Below, one piece after another: positions 17,070 to 26,400 of a stretch of DNA of 64,000 nt. The stretch comes from Caulobacteraceae bacterium (GTDB taxonomy: Bacteria > Pseudomonadota > Alphaproteobacteria > Caulobacterales > Caulobacteraceae). Where the stretch lies: contig CANESI010000002.1 of assembly GCA_947441065.1 (NCBI GenBank), positions 1 to 64,000 of the forward strand, in the 5' to 3' direction. The notes beneath the pieces were generated by a model that worked only from the letters and a program-made list of their open reading frames with translations, made no database searches and had not been told where the DNA came from. Position 1 is the first letter of the stretch; each line of letters opens with the position of its first letter. The position numbers and the translations under genes are program-made.

Positions 17070-18656
17070 ATGAGCGCGGCCCCATCCGGATTTTCCCTGA
17101 CCGATCAGAACGGCCAGACCCGCGTCTTTCCGACAGGGCGACCCAGCCTGATCTGTTTCCTGAAAGAGGACTGCAACACCTGTAATCTGGTCGCACCGAT
17201 CCTTGAGGCCTTCCATCAGGCTTGGGGCGAGCAGGCCGATATTTGGGTCTTGGGCCAGTCGAAGGACGGCAATCAGATCTTGCAGGACCGCCATGGCCTG
17301 ACCTTGCCCGTGCTCGATGATAGCGCCCTAAAGACGTCCTTCGCTTGGGGCTTTGAGATTGTCCCGGCCGTCTATTGGTTGGATGCGGAGGGCCAAGGCG
17401 GGCCCTGTGTCGAAGGCTTTGTGCGCACCGAATGGCAGGCCTTGGCATCGCAGATCAGCGCCGATCTCAAGGCTTCGGACTGCGGCGTGGTCTGGGCCGA
17501 CCTTCCCGACTGGCGGCCGGGCTGCGGCTCCAAACATCTGGACCGCGAGATCCATGACCGCCTGTTGGCCGAGGCCAACAATAGCCCCATCCGGGCGCGC
17601 CGGATCGAGATTGCCAGCAGCGATGATCTGGACGAGTTCATGTTCGATCAGGGCTTTAGCGACGGCCTACCTTTGGTCCCACCCACGCCAGAGCGGGTCC
17701 TGCGGATGCTGAGCGGCACACAAAGGGGCTCGCAAGAGATCGTCGCGGTGGTGCCGCCAAACATGGCCCCAGCTACGGTCGAGAAGGTCGCGATCAATGC
17801 GGTGATGGCCGGCTGCCGCCCCGAATATCTGCCGGTCGTCATCGCCGCGTTAGAAGCGGTGTGTACGGACGAATTTAACATGCACGGCGTCACAGCCACG
17901 ACCATGGGGGCCTCACCGGTCCTGGTGATTAACGGCCCGATCCGACAAAGGCTCGGCATGAATATGAAGCTCGGGGCTCTTGGGCCTGACAATCGGGCCA
18001 ATGCGACCATCGGGCGGGCCTTGCGGCTGATCATTCGCAATGTTGGCGGGGCCAAGCCGGGCGGCGTTGATCGCTCGACCCTCAGTACACCGATGAAATT
18101 TACCATGTGTTTTCCGGAATGGGAGGAGGGCTCGCCTTGGGAGCCGCTGCATGTCGAGCGCGGCTTTGCACCAAGCGACAGCGTCGTCACCGCCTTTGCC
18201 ATGACCAGCGGTCCGGTCCAGATCGTCGATCAGGAATCGCGCCAGCCCGACCAGATCGCCGGAACCCTAGGCCTGGGACTGGAAGGGATGTTCCTGTCCA
18301 AGATCCACCGCATGCCCGTCGATGCCCTGCTGGTGGTCTGTCCCGAGCATATCAAGACCCTGCTCAGCGATGGGCCCTATTCAAAGGCAAGACTTCGCGA
18401 TCGGATCCAAGAGGTCACGCGCAGGCCCCTGCGCGACATGGTGGCCAATGAGATCTCCGGCGCGGGCATCCCTCTGGCCAGCGCCGCCAAGATGACCGAG
18501 GCTCAACTGGATATGCTGGTACCAAAATTTTCCAGCGATCAGCATATTCACATCGTTGTGGCCGGATCAGAGGCGGGCAAGTTCTCGGCCGCCTTCCACG
18601 GCTGGGTGACCGGGCCAGCCGGTTCAGTCTCTGTTTCCAGAAAAATAGAATGCTGA
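17070..18656 (+). CDS. Thioredoxin-fold fusion protein, partner of the UGSC selenoprotein gene
   Basis: The 528-residue protein has an N-terminal thioredoxin-like domain (about residues 8-135). Its CxxC is C35-N-T-C38, and a VP at 98-99 sits at the cis-proline position. A second cysteine motif, PGCGSK, lies at 150-155. The large C-terminal region has no catalytic motif I recognise. It contains FSDGLPLVPPTPERV, MAGCRPEYLPVV and HGVTATTMGASPVLVINGP, which read as a conserved enzyme-like domain. ATG 17070 has GAGGAAAG just upstream; an ATG at 17052 is possible. The selenoprotein gene starts 29 bases after the stop, so co-transcription is likely. The last codons are Cys-UGA-UAG, which leaves open a C-terminal Sec. 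Confidence 0.8.
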   Translation: MSAAPSGFSLTDQNGQTRVFPTGRPSLICFLKEDCNTCNLVAPILEAFHQAWGEQADIWVLGQSKDGNQILQDRHGLTLPVLDDSALKTSFAWGFEIVPAVYWLDAEGQGGPCVEGFVRTEWQALASQISADLKASDCGVVWADLPDWRPGCGSKHLDREIHDRLLAEANNSPIRARRIEIASSDDLDEFMFDQGFSDGLPLVPPTPERVLRMLSGTQRGSQEIVAVVPPNMAPATVEKVAINAVMAGCRPEYLPVVIAALEAVCTDEFNMHGVTATTMGASPVLVINGPIRQRLGMNMKLGALGPDNRANATIGRALRLIIRNVGGAKPGGVDRSTLSTPMKFTMCFPEWEEGSPWEPLHVERGFAPSDSVVTAFAMTSGPVQIVDQESRQPDQIAGTLGLGLEGMFLSKIHRMPVDALLVVCPEHIKTLLSDGPYSKARLRDRIQEVTRRPLRDMVANEISGAGIPLASAAKMTEAQLDMLVPKFSSDQHIHIVVAGSEAGKFSAAFHGWVTGPAGSVSVSRKIEC

Positions 18657-18685
18657 TAGCCTCCCCTCAGGACTGGAGAAAAGCC

Positions 18686-19204
18686 ATGACCACCATCTTG
18701 GACCCGACCGATGAGCGGGTCCCCGTCGAACGGCAGATCACCGCGCGAACCGGAGATATTTCCGGCATTGTCGGCCTGCTCGATATTCATAAGCCGCGTG
18801 GCAATATCCTGCTCGATGAGCTCGAGCTTCTGCTGGCGACGCGCTATCCCAAGGTCGAGCTGAGGCGCTATACCAAGCCGACCTTCGCCAAGCCTTGCCC
18901 GCCTGATCTGCGCCTGCAGATCCGCTCAGAGTGCGACTATCTGGTCGAAGCCCTAGCCGATTGAGGATCATGCACGACGTGCAGTTTGCACGACACTGTA
19001 TGGTTTGAAATCCAAGGTCTTCCCGCCGTCTCCATCGCCTCTAGCGAATTTGCTGAAGCGGCCCAAACCCAACGAAAAGCGCTGGGCATGGAGGGCGCGC
19101 GCTATGTGCTGGTGGATCATCCGATCCAAGACGCCACCGATGACGAGATGCGGGGCAAGGCCAGAGCCGTGCTCGATCAGGTCATTGCGGCCCTGACGGT
19201 CTGA
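18686..19204 (+). CDS. UGSC-family selenoprotein (in-frame UGA read as selenocysteine)
   Basis: The frame runs from ATG 18686 to UGA 19202-19204 and gives 172 residues if the UGA at 18962-18964 is read as Sec93. The local sequence is then ALAD-U-GSCTTCSLHD, which carries the U-G-S-C signature of the UGSC (seleno)protein family. Sec93 and Cys96 form a UxxC-type redox pair, with Cys99 nearby. Protein-like sequence continues in the same frame on both sides of the UGA. A SECIS-like hairpin lies just downstream (18978-18992), and selB and selC are within 4 kb. GGAG lies about nine bases before ATG 18686. A frame from ATG 18650 is open too but has no ribosome site. The reaction is unknown; a thiol/selenol oxidoreductase role is inferred. 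Confidence 0.92.
18965..18997 (+). promoter_or_regulatory. Bacterial SECIS-like element
   Basis: Directly after the in-frame UGA, CGTGCA (18978-18983) pairs with TGCACG (18987-18992) around a GTT loop. The loop begins 19 bases after the UGA, inside the usual bacterial window of roughly 16-37 bases, and has G first, as bacterial SECIS elements require. Only the six-pair upper stem is clear; lower pairing is weak. Confidence 0.75.
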
Positions 19205-19228
19205 CCCTTAACCCCAAGGACCCAACCC

Positions 19229-19819
19229 ATGACCTTGTCTGCGCGTCAGATTGCTGTCGGGGCCTTGGCTCTGGTCTATGGGCTGTTCTTTGTCTGGTTT
19301 GGAGGGAACGGGAAACCGGTCTCTGTGGAAGAAGGCGCGCGCTATCTGGCAGCCATTCGGACCTCGCCCTCGGCGCCGCTCCATCCTGAGATCGCCATCA
19401 ATCTGGCCAAGATCATTGCCGCCGATGATGGCAACACCTTCATCATGGTCAATATGGAGACCCAGATCCCCGGTGCCGAAGCCCGCGCCGAGGCCATGGC
19501 CTATGCCAAGATGGTGCTGCCAGCCATGGTCCGCCGCGCCTCCTTCCCGGTCTATATCGGCCCGGTGCGCGGCACAGTGATTGGCAGCAAGACCGAGGGC
19601 GCAACCAGCGTCGCTCTGGTTCGCTATCGATCCTTGCGCGACTTTCTAGAGATCTTCACCGATCCGGCCATGCATAAGGGCGTTGGCCATAAGTTCGCGG
19701 GCTTGAAGGGGGCGGAATCCATCTCCAGTACCCCAATCCTGCTGGCCACGCCGATCCGCCCGCTGGTGGGGCTAGTCTTTTTGCTCATTGGCCTGCTGAT
19801 CTGGCGCAAAAACCCCTAG
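19229..19819 (+). CDS. Membrane-anchored DUF1330-like protein
   Basis: The 196-residue product has one membrane segment at each end (about residues 7-25 and 175-193). The soluble domain between them reads like the DUF1330 ferredoxin-like fold (IMVNMETQIPGAEARAEAM, then VALVRYRSLRDFLEIFTDP). The final residues WRKNP suggest a cytosolic tail, so the domain probably lies in the periplasm. It starts 24 bases after the selenoprotein stop, so it is very probably in the same transcript. Function is unknown. Confidence 0.75.
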   Translation: MTLSARQIAVGALALVYGLFFVWFGGNGKPVSVEEGARYLAAIRTSPSAPLHPEIAINLAKIIAADDGNTFIMVNMETQIPGAEARAEAMAYAKMVLPAMVRRASFPVYIGPVRGTVIGSKTEGATSVALVRYRSLRDFLEIFTDPAMHKGVGHKFAGLKGAESISSTPILLATPIRPLVGLVFLLIGLLIWRKNP

Positions 19820-19881
19820 CCGAGCGCGGCGCTTGTCGCCAAAGTGAGGGAAAGCGAAAAATAAGCGACGGGAGACGCGCC

Positions 19882-21318
19882 ATGACCACTCAAACCTCTT
19901 ACACCATGACCATTGGTGGTCAGGCCGTATCCGGAGCCACCAGCTTCGAGGTGCTCAATCCCGCCACCGGCCAGGTCATTGGTTCGGCGCCCGACTGTAC
20001 GCCAGAGCAACTGGACGCCGCCGTCGCTGCGGCCCGCAAGGCCTTTCCTGCTTGGTCCGCCACCCCCATCGAAAAGCGGCGCGAGGCCCTGCTCGGTATT
20101 GCCGGGGTTTTGGGCGGTAATGTCGAAGAGTTAAAGCGGCTCCTGACCTCCGAACAGGGCAAGCCTCACGAGGGCGCAATGGGCGATGTGCTCGGCGGGG
20201 CCTATTGGTGCCAAGCCACCTCGACCCTTGAGATCCCCGAAAAGGTCGTTGAAGACAGCGCCGAGCGTCACGGCATTACCCGCCATGTGCCCATCGGCGT
20301 GGTTGGGGCCATCGCGCCTTGGAACTTCCCGATCATCTTGGCCATGTTCAAGGTCGCGCCCGCCCTTCTGGCTGGCAATACGGTGGTCTTGAAGCCCTCG
20401 CCCTTTACGCCCCTGACCACCTTGCGTATGGGCGAGCTCTTGCGCGGCGTCCTGCCTGATGGGGTGCTCAATATTGTCACTGGCGGCGACGCCTTGGGCC
20501 CTTGGATGACCAGCCACCCCGGCATCGACAAGATCAGCTTCACAGGCTCCAGCGCCACCGGCCGCAAGGTCATGGCCAGCGCTTCTGAGACCCTCAAGCG
20601 CGTGACGCTCGAACTGGGCGGCAATGATGCGGCCATCGTTCTGCCCGATGTCGACATCGCCGAGGTCGCCGAAAAGCTGTTTTGGGCCGCCTTTGGCAAT
20701 TCTGGCCAGATCTGCATCGCCACCAAGCGCATGTATGTCCACAAGGACATTTACGAGCCGCTGAAAACCGCCATTGTCGACTATGCCAAGACGGTCAAGA
20801 TGGGCGACGGGGCCGAGCAGGGTACCCAGCTAGGGCCCATCAACAACAAACTGCAATATGAGCGGGTTCTCGACCTGATCGCCGATTCCAAGGCCAAGGG
20901 TTACAAGTTCCTGATGGGCGGCGATGTTTCGCCCGCGCCGGGCTATTTCGTGCCCATCACCATCATCGACAATCCACCTGAAAATTCCCGCATTGTCCAA
21001 GAAGAGCAGTTCGGCCCTGTCCTGCCGCTGCTGTCCTTCGACACGCTGGAAGAGGCCATCGACCGGGCCAATGCCAGCCCCTACGGCCTTGGCGCTTCGA
21101 TCTGGACAGCCGATGAGGCCAAGGCGCTGGATATCAGTTCGCGCATTGCCGCTGGCACGGTCTGGATCAATGAGACCCAGCACCTGTCCCCACTGGGCGC
21201 CTTTGGCGGTCACAAACAGTCGGGCCTTGGCTCCGAAGGGGCGCTGGAAGGTCTGCTGGAATATACCAACACCCAAACGGTCTATGTCAAAAAGCCCGCT
21301 GTCGCCGCCGCCCAATAG
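19882..21318 (+). CDS. NAD(P)-dependent aldehyde dehydrogenase
   Basis: The 478-residue product is a typical ALDH. It has the GAIAPWNFPI cofactor segment, the FTGSSATGRKVM Rossmann turn, the catalytic Glu in LELGGNDA and the catalytic Cys in NSGQICIATKR. It oxidises an aldehyde to a carboxylate. Its place in the selenoprotein transcript, followed 24 bases later by a dioxygenase gene, suggests these enzymes share a small-molecule pathway. The substrate cannot be told from sequence. Confidence 0.92.
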   Translation: MTTQTSYTMTIGGQAVSGATSFEVLNPATGQVIGSAPDCTPEQLDAAVAAARKAFPAWSATPIEKRREALLGIAGVLGGNVEELKRLLTSEQGKPHEGAMGDVLGGAYWCQATSTLEIPEKVVEDSAERHGITRHVPIGVVGAIAPWNFPIILAMFKVAPALLAGNTVVLKPSPFTPLTTLRMGELLRGVLPDGVLNIVTGGDALGPWMTSHPGIDKISFTGSSATGRKVMASASETLKRVTLELGGNDAAIVLPDVDIAEVAEKLFWAAFGNSGQICIATKRMYVHKDIYEPLKTAIVDYAKTVKMGDGAEQGTQLGPINNKLQYERVLDLIADSKAKGYKFLMGGDVSPAPGYFVPITIIDNPPENSRIVQEEQFGPVLPLLSFDTLEEAIDRANASPYGLGASIWTADEAKALDISSRIAAGTVWINETQHLSPLGAFGGHKQSGLGSEGALEGLLEYTNTQTVYVKKPAVAAAQ

Positions 21319-21342
21319 GCTAGGCCCACTCAGGAAACCAAA

Positions 21343-22200
21343 ATGACCCAGCTCGTCGGCAGCCTTGTCCTTGATGGACTGACCCTCACGCCCCTGACCC
21401 CAACCATCGGGGCCGAGGTTGGCGGTATTGATCTGCGCCAACCCCTAGAGGCTGGACAGGTCGCCGCGATCAGGCAAGCGCTGCTGGACTGGAAGGTGCT
21501 GTTCTTTCGCGATCAGGAGATCACGACCGATCAGCATCTAGCCTTTGCCCGCAATTTCGGCGGCTTAGAGGTTCACCCCTTCGCGCCGGAAAAGCCGGGC
21601 TATCCTGAGGTCCTCGCCCTGACCCACAATCGCGAAAGCCGGGGCAAGGAGAACTTCTGGCATAGCGATGTGACCTGGCGTGAAAAGCCTTCGCTCGGGT
21701 CGATCCTGCGGGCCATCGAAATCCCGCCGGTTGGCGGCGACACCCTCTTTGCAGACATGTATGCGGCCTATGATGGCCTATCGGACGAGATCAAGGCCAA
21801 GATCGAGGGGGCCTATGCGGTTCACGACTTTGCCCATTTCCGTAAACTCTTAGTCAAGCAAGGCAAGACGCCTGAAGAGGTCGAGGCCTTCAACAAACTC
21901 TATCCGATGATGGAGCACCCCGTGGTCCGCACCCATCCAGAGACGGGGCGCAAGGCCATCTATGTCAATGTCGCCTTTACCCAGCACATTGTCGGGATGG
22001 ACAAGGCCGAAAGCGACGTGCTGCTCAAGCATCTCTATGCCCAAGCCGCGATCCCGGAATATCAGTGCCGATTCCGTTGGCAGCCCCATTCCATCGCCTT
22101 TTGGGACAATCGCGCCAGCCAACACTATGCCGCCTCCGACTATTGGCCCGCCGTGCGTCGGATGGAGCGGGTGACCATCCTTGGCGATCGGCCGGCCTAG
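21343..22200 (+). CDS. TauD/TfdA family 2-oxoglutarate dioxygenase
   Basis: This 285-residue Fe(II)/2-oxoglutarate oxygenase shows the iron ligands H107-x-D109 (WHSDVTW) and the distal His261 (SQHYAASDYW), with the 2-oxoglutarate-binding Arg272 eleven residues on. Family members oxidise taurine, 2,4-D, alkyl sulfates and other acids next to a heteroatom, releasing an aldehyde or ketone. An aldehyde dehydrogenase gene lies immediately upstream, which fits a two-step oxidation. The gene closes the co-directional selB block. Confidence 0.88.
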   Translation: MTQLVGSLVLDGLTLTPLTPTIGAEVGGIDLRQPLEAGQVAAIRQALLDWKVLFFRDQEITTDQHLAFARNFGGLEVHPFAPEKPGYPEVLALTHNRESRGKENFWHSDVTWREKPSLGSILRAIEIPPVGGDTLFADMYAAYDGLSDEIKAKIEGAYAVHDFAHFRKLLVKQGKTPEEVEAFNKLYPMMEHPVVRTHPETGRKAIYVNVAFTQHIVGMDKAESDVLLKHLYAQAAIPEYQCRFRWQPHSIAFWDNRASQHYAASDYWPAVRRMERVTILGDRPA

Positions 22201-22226
22201 CGTCGCGTAAGGGTTTTTGCCTCACG

Positions 22227-22241
22227 TTAATTGACCGCTAA
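22227..22241 (+). promoter_or_regulatory. CtrA-like box candidate before efflux operon
   Basis: TTAA-N7-CTAA differs in one base from the CtrA full-site pattern TTAA-N7-TTAA known in Caulobacterales. It lies about 75 bases before the efflux adaptor start. Chance is possible. Confidence 0.25.
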
Positions 22242-22316
22242 GGTTGCGAATACTATTGTCTTAACGTTGACCCGGCCTATCACTGTGATGGGCAGGACGG
22301 CAAGATCGAGTTTCAC

Positions 22317-23402
22317 GTGCAAAATAATCGTCTTACAGCGACCGGCCTGTGGGTCATCCTGGGTCTAACCCTGCTTTCCGGATGCGGCGGCAAGGACAAG
22401 GCGGGGGTCGAAACGCCCTTGCCGACCGTGGAAATCGTTGCCTTGATGGCCCCCAATAGCGGCCAAACCCTATCGGTGACTGGCGCCCTGCGCCGTCAGC
22501 GCGAGATGGTGCTGTCGTTCCGCATTCCGGGCGTCATAACCGGCCTATCGGTAGACGAGGGTGACAGCGTTAAGGCCGGCCAGGTCTTGGCCCGACTGGA
22601 TCCCGCCGCCGTGGAGTCGCGCCTTCGCCAGACCACTGCCGACCTCGACCGTGCCCGCAAGGATGAAGCGCGCTACGTCAAACTAGCTGATGCCGGAATT
22701 GTCAGCCGTCAAAGGGCCGAGGCCCAGAGCGCGGCTGCGACCTCGGCTCAGGCCGCCTACGATGCCGCTGCCTTTGATCGGCGCTGGGCCAATCTGATCG
22801 CCCCGTCCAAGGGCGTGATATTGACCCGCAATGCTCAGGCCGGAGAGGTGGTTCAGCCTGGCCAAGCGGTGCTCAGTCTCGCCGACGAGGCCAGCCCTCT
22901 GGTCCTGCGCGTGCCCCTCTCTGACCGCGATATTGGCAAGATCCGGCTAGGGGCTAGCGCCGCCATCACGCTCGATGCCCTGCCCAATCAGACCCTAACC
23001 GGGTCGGTCAGCCGCATTGGCCAGCGCGCGGGGGCCCAAAGCGGGGCCATTGATATTGAGATCACCCTGCCGCCGACGGCGGGCCTTCGCAGCGGCCTGA
23101 TCGCCAGCGCCAAGATCGAGGCCACTAGCTCGGCTTCGGCCAGCGCCGCAAACGCCTATTTGCGCGTTCCAGCCGAGGCCATTATGGAGGCCGATGGCAA
23201 GACCGCCCTTGTCTTACGATTTGACCCCAAAGACGGTGTCGCCAAGCAAACCAAGGTCACGTTCGGCGGCTTTGACGGTGATGACGCCCTGATCCAAGGC
23301 CTTGCGCCGGATGCCAAGGTCATTACCGCTGGGGCCGGATTGGTCGCCGATGGCCAAAAGGTCCGGGTGATTGATCGCGCCTCTATTGGCCAAGCCAAAT
23401 GA
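22317..23402 (+). CDS. RND efflux periplasmic adaptor lipoprotein
   Basis: The 361-residue membrane fusion protein begins with a lipoprotein signal, with lipobox LLSGC near residues 19-23. The hairpin and lipoyl segments follow (SVDEGDSVKAGQVLARLDPA and ILTRNAQAGEVVQPGQAV), then the beta-barrel and membrane-proximal domains. It should link the inner-membrane pump to an outer-membrane channel. The start is GTG at 22317. The stop overlaps the permease start (ATGA). No outer-membrane factor gene is next to it. Confidence 0.9.
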   Translation: MQNNRLTATGLWVILGLTLLSGCGGKDKAGVETPLPTVEIVALMAPNSGQTLSVTGALRRQREMVLSFRIPGVITGLSVDEGDSVKAGQVLARLDPAAVESRLRQTTADLDRARKDEARYVKLADAGIVSRQRAEAQSAAATSAQAAYDAAAFDRRWANLIAPSKGVILTRNAQAGEVVQPGQAVLSLADEASPLVLRVPLSDRDIGKIRLGASAAITLDALPNQTLTGSVSRIGQRAGAQSGAIDIEITLPPTAGLRSGLIASAKIEATSSASASAANAYLRVPAEAIMEADGKTALVLRFDPKDGVAKQTKVTFGGFDGDDALIQGLAPDAKVITAGAGLVADGQKVRVIDRASIGQAK

Positions 23403-26400
23403 GCTTCAATCCCGCCACCTTCTTTGTGCGCCGTTGGCAATTTACGCTGGTCGCCTTCGCCCTGATGGTCCTTCTGGGCCTCAACTCCTTAAGCAGCATC
23501 TCGCGCTCCGAAGATCCGCAGTTTCCCTTTCCCTTGGTGACGGTCAGAGCCGCCCTGCCCGGTGCGACACCGACAGAGATGGAACAGCTCGTCGCCAAGC
23601 CTTTGGAAGATGCCCTGAGCGGGCTCGATAATGTCAGTGAGATCCGGTCGACCAGCTTTGATGGCGGCGCGGTGGTTATTGTCGAGTTTAATTGGGACGT
23701 CGACCCGGACCGCAAATATGACGAGGTGATCCGCGAGGCCAATGCCCTGCGCCCCTTCTTGCCCCAAGGCCTTGCCGTGCTTGAGGTCCGCAAGGTCGGC
23801 ACCAACGAGGTCTCGTTCTTCCAAGCGGCTCTGGTCAGTGATGTCTTGCCGATGAGGCGGCTGGAAAAGCTCGCCCACAGCCTGCGTGACAAGGTCAATG
23901 CCGTCCCCGGCGTCAAGGAGGCCCGCTATTGGGGCGCGCCCGACAGTCAGGTTCAGGTTGCCGTCGATTTGGCCAAGCTGGCGCAACTTCGCCTATCGCC
24001 CACCTCTGTGGCGGACGCCCTGCGCGGGGCTGGGGCCGAAGCGCCAATCGGTGCGGTCCATGCCGGGGATCGCCGTTTCAATGTCAAGTCTGGCGGCGCC
24101 TTTAAGACCCTCGACGAGGTCGGGGCTGTGAATGTCGCCACCCTCAACGGTCAGGTTGTGCGGGTGCGCGATGTGGCGGCCGTCAGCTGGGCCGAAGAAG
24201 AACCCCAACATCTGACCCGTTTCAATGGCCACCGCGCCCTGTTCATTACCGCCACCCAAAAGGACAATACCGACGTCACCGACATTACCGATGGCGTAAA
24301 GACGGTGCTGGACGAGTTCAAGGCCAGCCTGCCCCCCGGCGTTCGTCTAGAACCCGCCTTCTTCCAATCGGACAATGTCAAACACCGGCTGAACAACCTC
24401 TATCGCGACTTTGCCATCGCCGTGGCTCTGGTGCTGCTGACGCTTCTGCCCCTAGGGCTCCGCGCCGGAATGGTGGTGATGATCTCAATCCCCCTGTCCT
24501 TGCTGATCGGGGTGATGGTGCTGAAGCTGTTCGGCTTTAACCTGAACCAGCTCTCCATTGCCGGGCTCATCCTGTCCCTTGGCCTACTGGTCGACGATTC
24601 TATCGTGGTCACCGAGAACATTGCACGGCGGCTGCGCGAGGGTGAGGATCGCACCACCGCGGCTATCAATGGCACAGGCCAAATCGCCCTCGCCGTTGTC
24701 GGCTGCACCGCCTGTCTGATGCTAGCCTTCTTGCCGCTCATGGCCCTTCCGGGTGGGGCCGGGGCCTATACGCGGTCCTTACCCGTGGCGGTCTTCTGTA
24801 CGGTCGGAGCGTCCTTCATCGTCTCCTTGACCGTCATTCCCTTCCTCGCCAGCCGTATGTTGCCAAAACACGAGGCCGCCGAGGGCAATCGGCTTTTGCA
24901 GGCGGTCAATAACGGCATCCAGACCTTCTATCGGCCCATTTTACATGAGGCCCTGGCCAAGCCCTGGCGCGCGCTGGGCGTCATCATGGCCATCTGCCTG
25001 CTTAGCTTCCCGATGCTCAAGGCCATCGGATCGAGCCTCTTTCCGCCTGCCGAAACGCCTCAGTTTCTTGTTCGGATCGAACTGCCTGATGGTGCGGTTC
25101 AGGCCCGCACAGATGAGGCGCTGAAATATGTCGAGGCCAAATTGGCCAAGGTGCCGGAAGTGGTCTGGTTTGCCTCCAATCTGGGACGCGGCAATCCGCA
25201 GATCTTCTATAATGAGGTACAGGGTGCCAACAGCCCCTCCTATGCCGAGGTCTTTGTGGCACTCGAGGCGTGGAAGCCGGGTAAGAGCGAGGCGGTGGTC
25301 GATGGCCTGCGCAAGGACTTCGCCCTCTATCCGGGCACCCGCATCACGCTCAAGACCTTTAGCAATGGCCCGCCTATCGATGCCCCCATCGCGGTTCGTC
25401 TGAAGGGCGAGGACTTGCTGGTCCTCAAGGCCTTGGCCGGACAGGTTGAAAAGGTGCTGAACGACACGCCAGGCACCCGCGATGTGATCAATCCGGTGCG
25501 CATCGATCGGACCGACCTCAATCTTGGCATTGACGCCGACAAGGCCGCAGCGCTGGGCATTCCGGCGGGGCTGGCGCGCCGGGTCGTGCGCCTGGCCCTA
25601 TCAGGCGAAGATTCTGCCAGGTTCCGCGACGAAGACGGCGATGACTATGCCGTCACAGTCCGCCTGCCTCTAAGCCAGACGGCGAGCGGAGGACGCAGCG
25701 ACCTCTCAGCACTGGACCAGATCTATATTCCTTCGGCTCAGGGACAGGCGACGCCGCTGTCGGCCATTGCCAGTCCTGTCCTCCAGTCCAGCCCCGCGAT
25801 GGTGGATCGCTATCAAAAGGCGCGGCAGGTCACGATCGTCTCCTATACCCAGACCGGGGCCCTAACCTCCAAGGTCACTGAAGAGGCCCTCAAGCGGATC
25901 CAAAAAGAGGTCCCTCTGCCGCCGGGCTATAGCCTGTCACTTGGCGGGGAGGCTGAAGCTCAATCGGAAAGCTTCTCCGGCCTTGGCGCGGCGATTACCA
26001 TTGCGGTTCTGGGGATTTTGGCGGTTCTGGTGCTGGAGTTTGGCCGTTTCCGCAGCGCCATCGTCGTGGCCGGGATCATTCCACTGGGCCTTTTTGGCGC
26101 CGTCACCGCCCTGTGGCTGACCGGCAATTCCCTGTCCTTTACCGCGACCATCGGCATTATCGCCCTGATCGGTATCGAGATTAAGAACTCGATCCTGCTG
26201 GTCGATTTCACTGAGCAACTGCACCGAGAGGGCGTGGGGTTGGCCGAAGCCATCGAGAAGGCCGGCGAGGTTCGGTTCTTGCCCGTGCTCCTCACCTCAG
26301 TCACGGCCATTGGCGGTCTATTGCCGCTGGCCTTTGAGCGGTCAGGCCTCTATTCGCCTCTGGCCATTGCCATCATCGGCGGTCTGGTCTCATCAACCCT

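Noticed and set aside
18986-19204. Separate 72-codon gene starting at TTG 18986
   Set aside because: It is in frame with the upstream half across the UGA and is better explained as the C-terminal part of the selenoprotein.
22309-22324. parS site in the efflux adaptor leader
   Set aside because: It matches 13 of 16 positions but includes the GTG start codon, has mismatches in the right arm and lies about 38 kb from parB; chance is likely.
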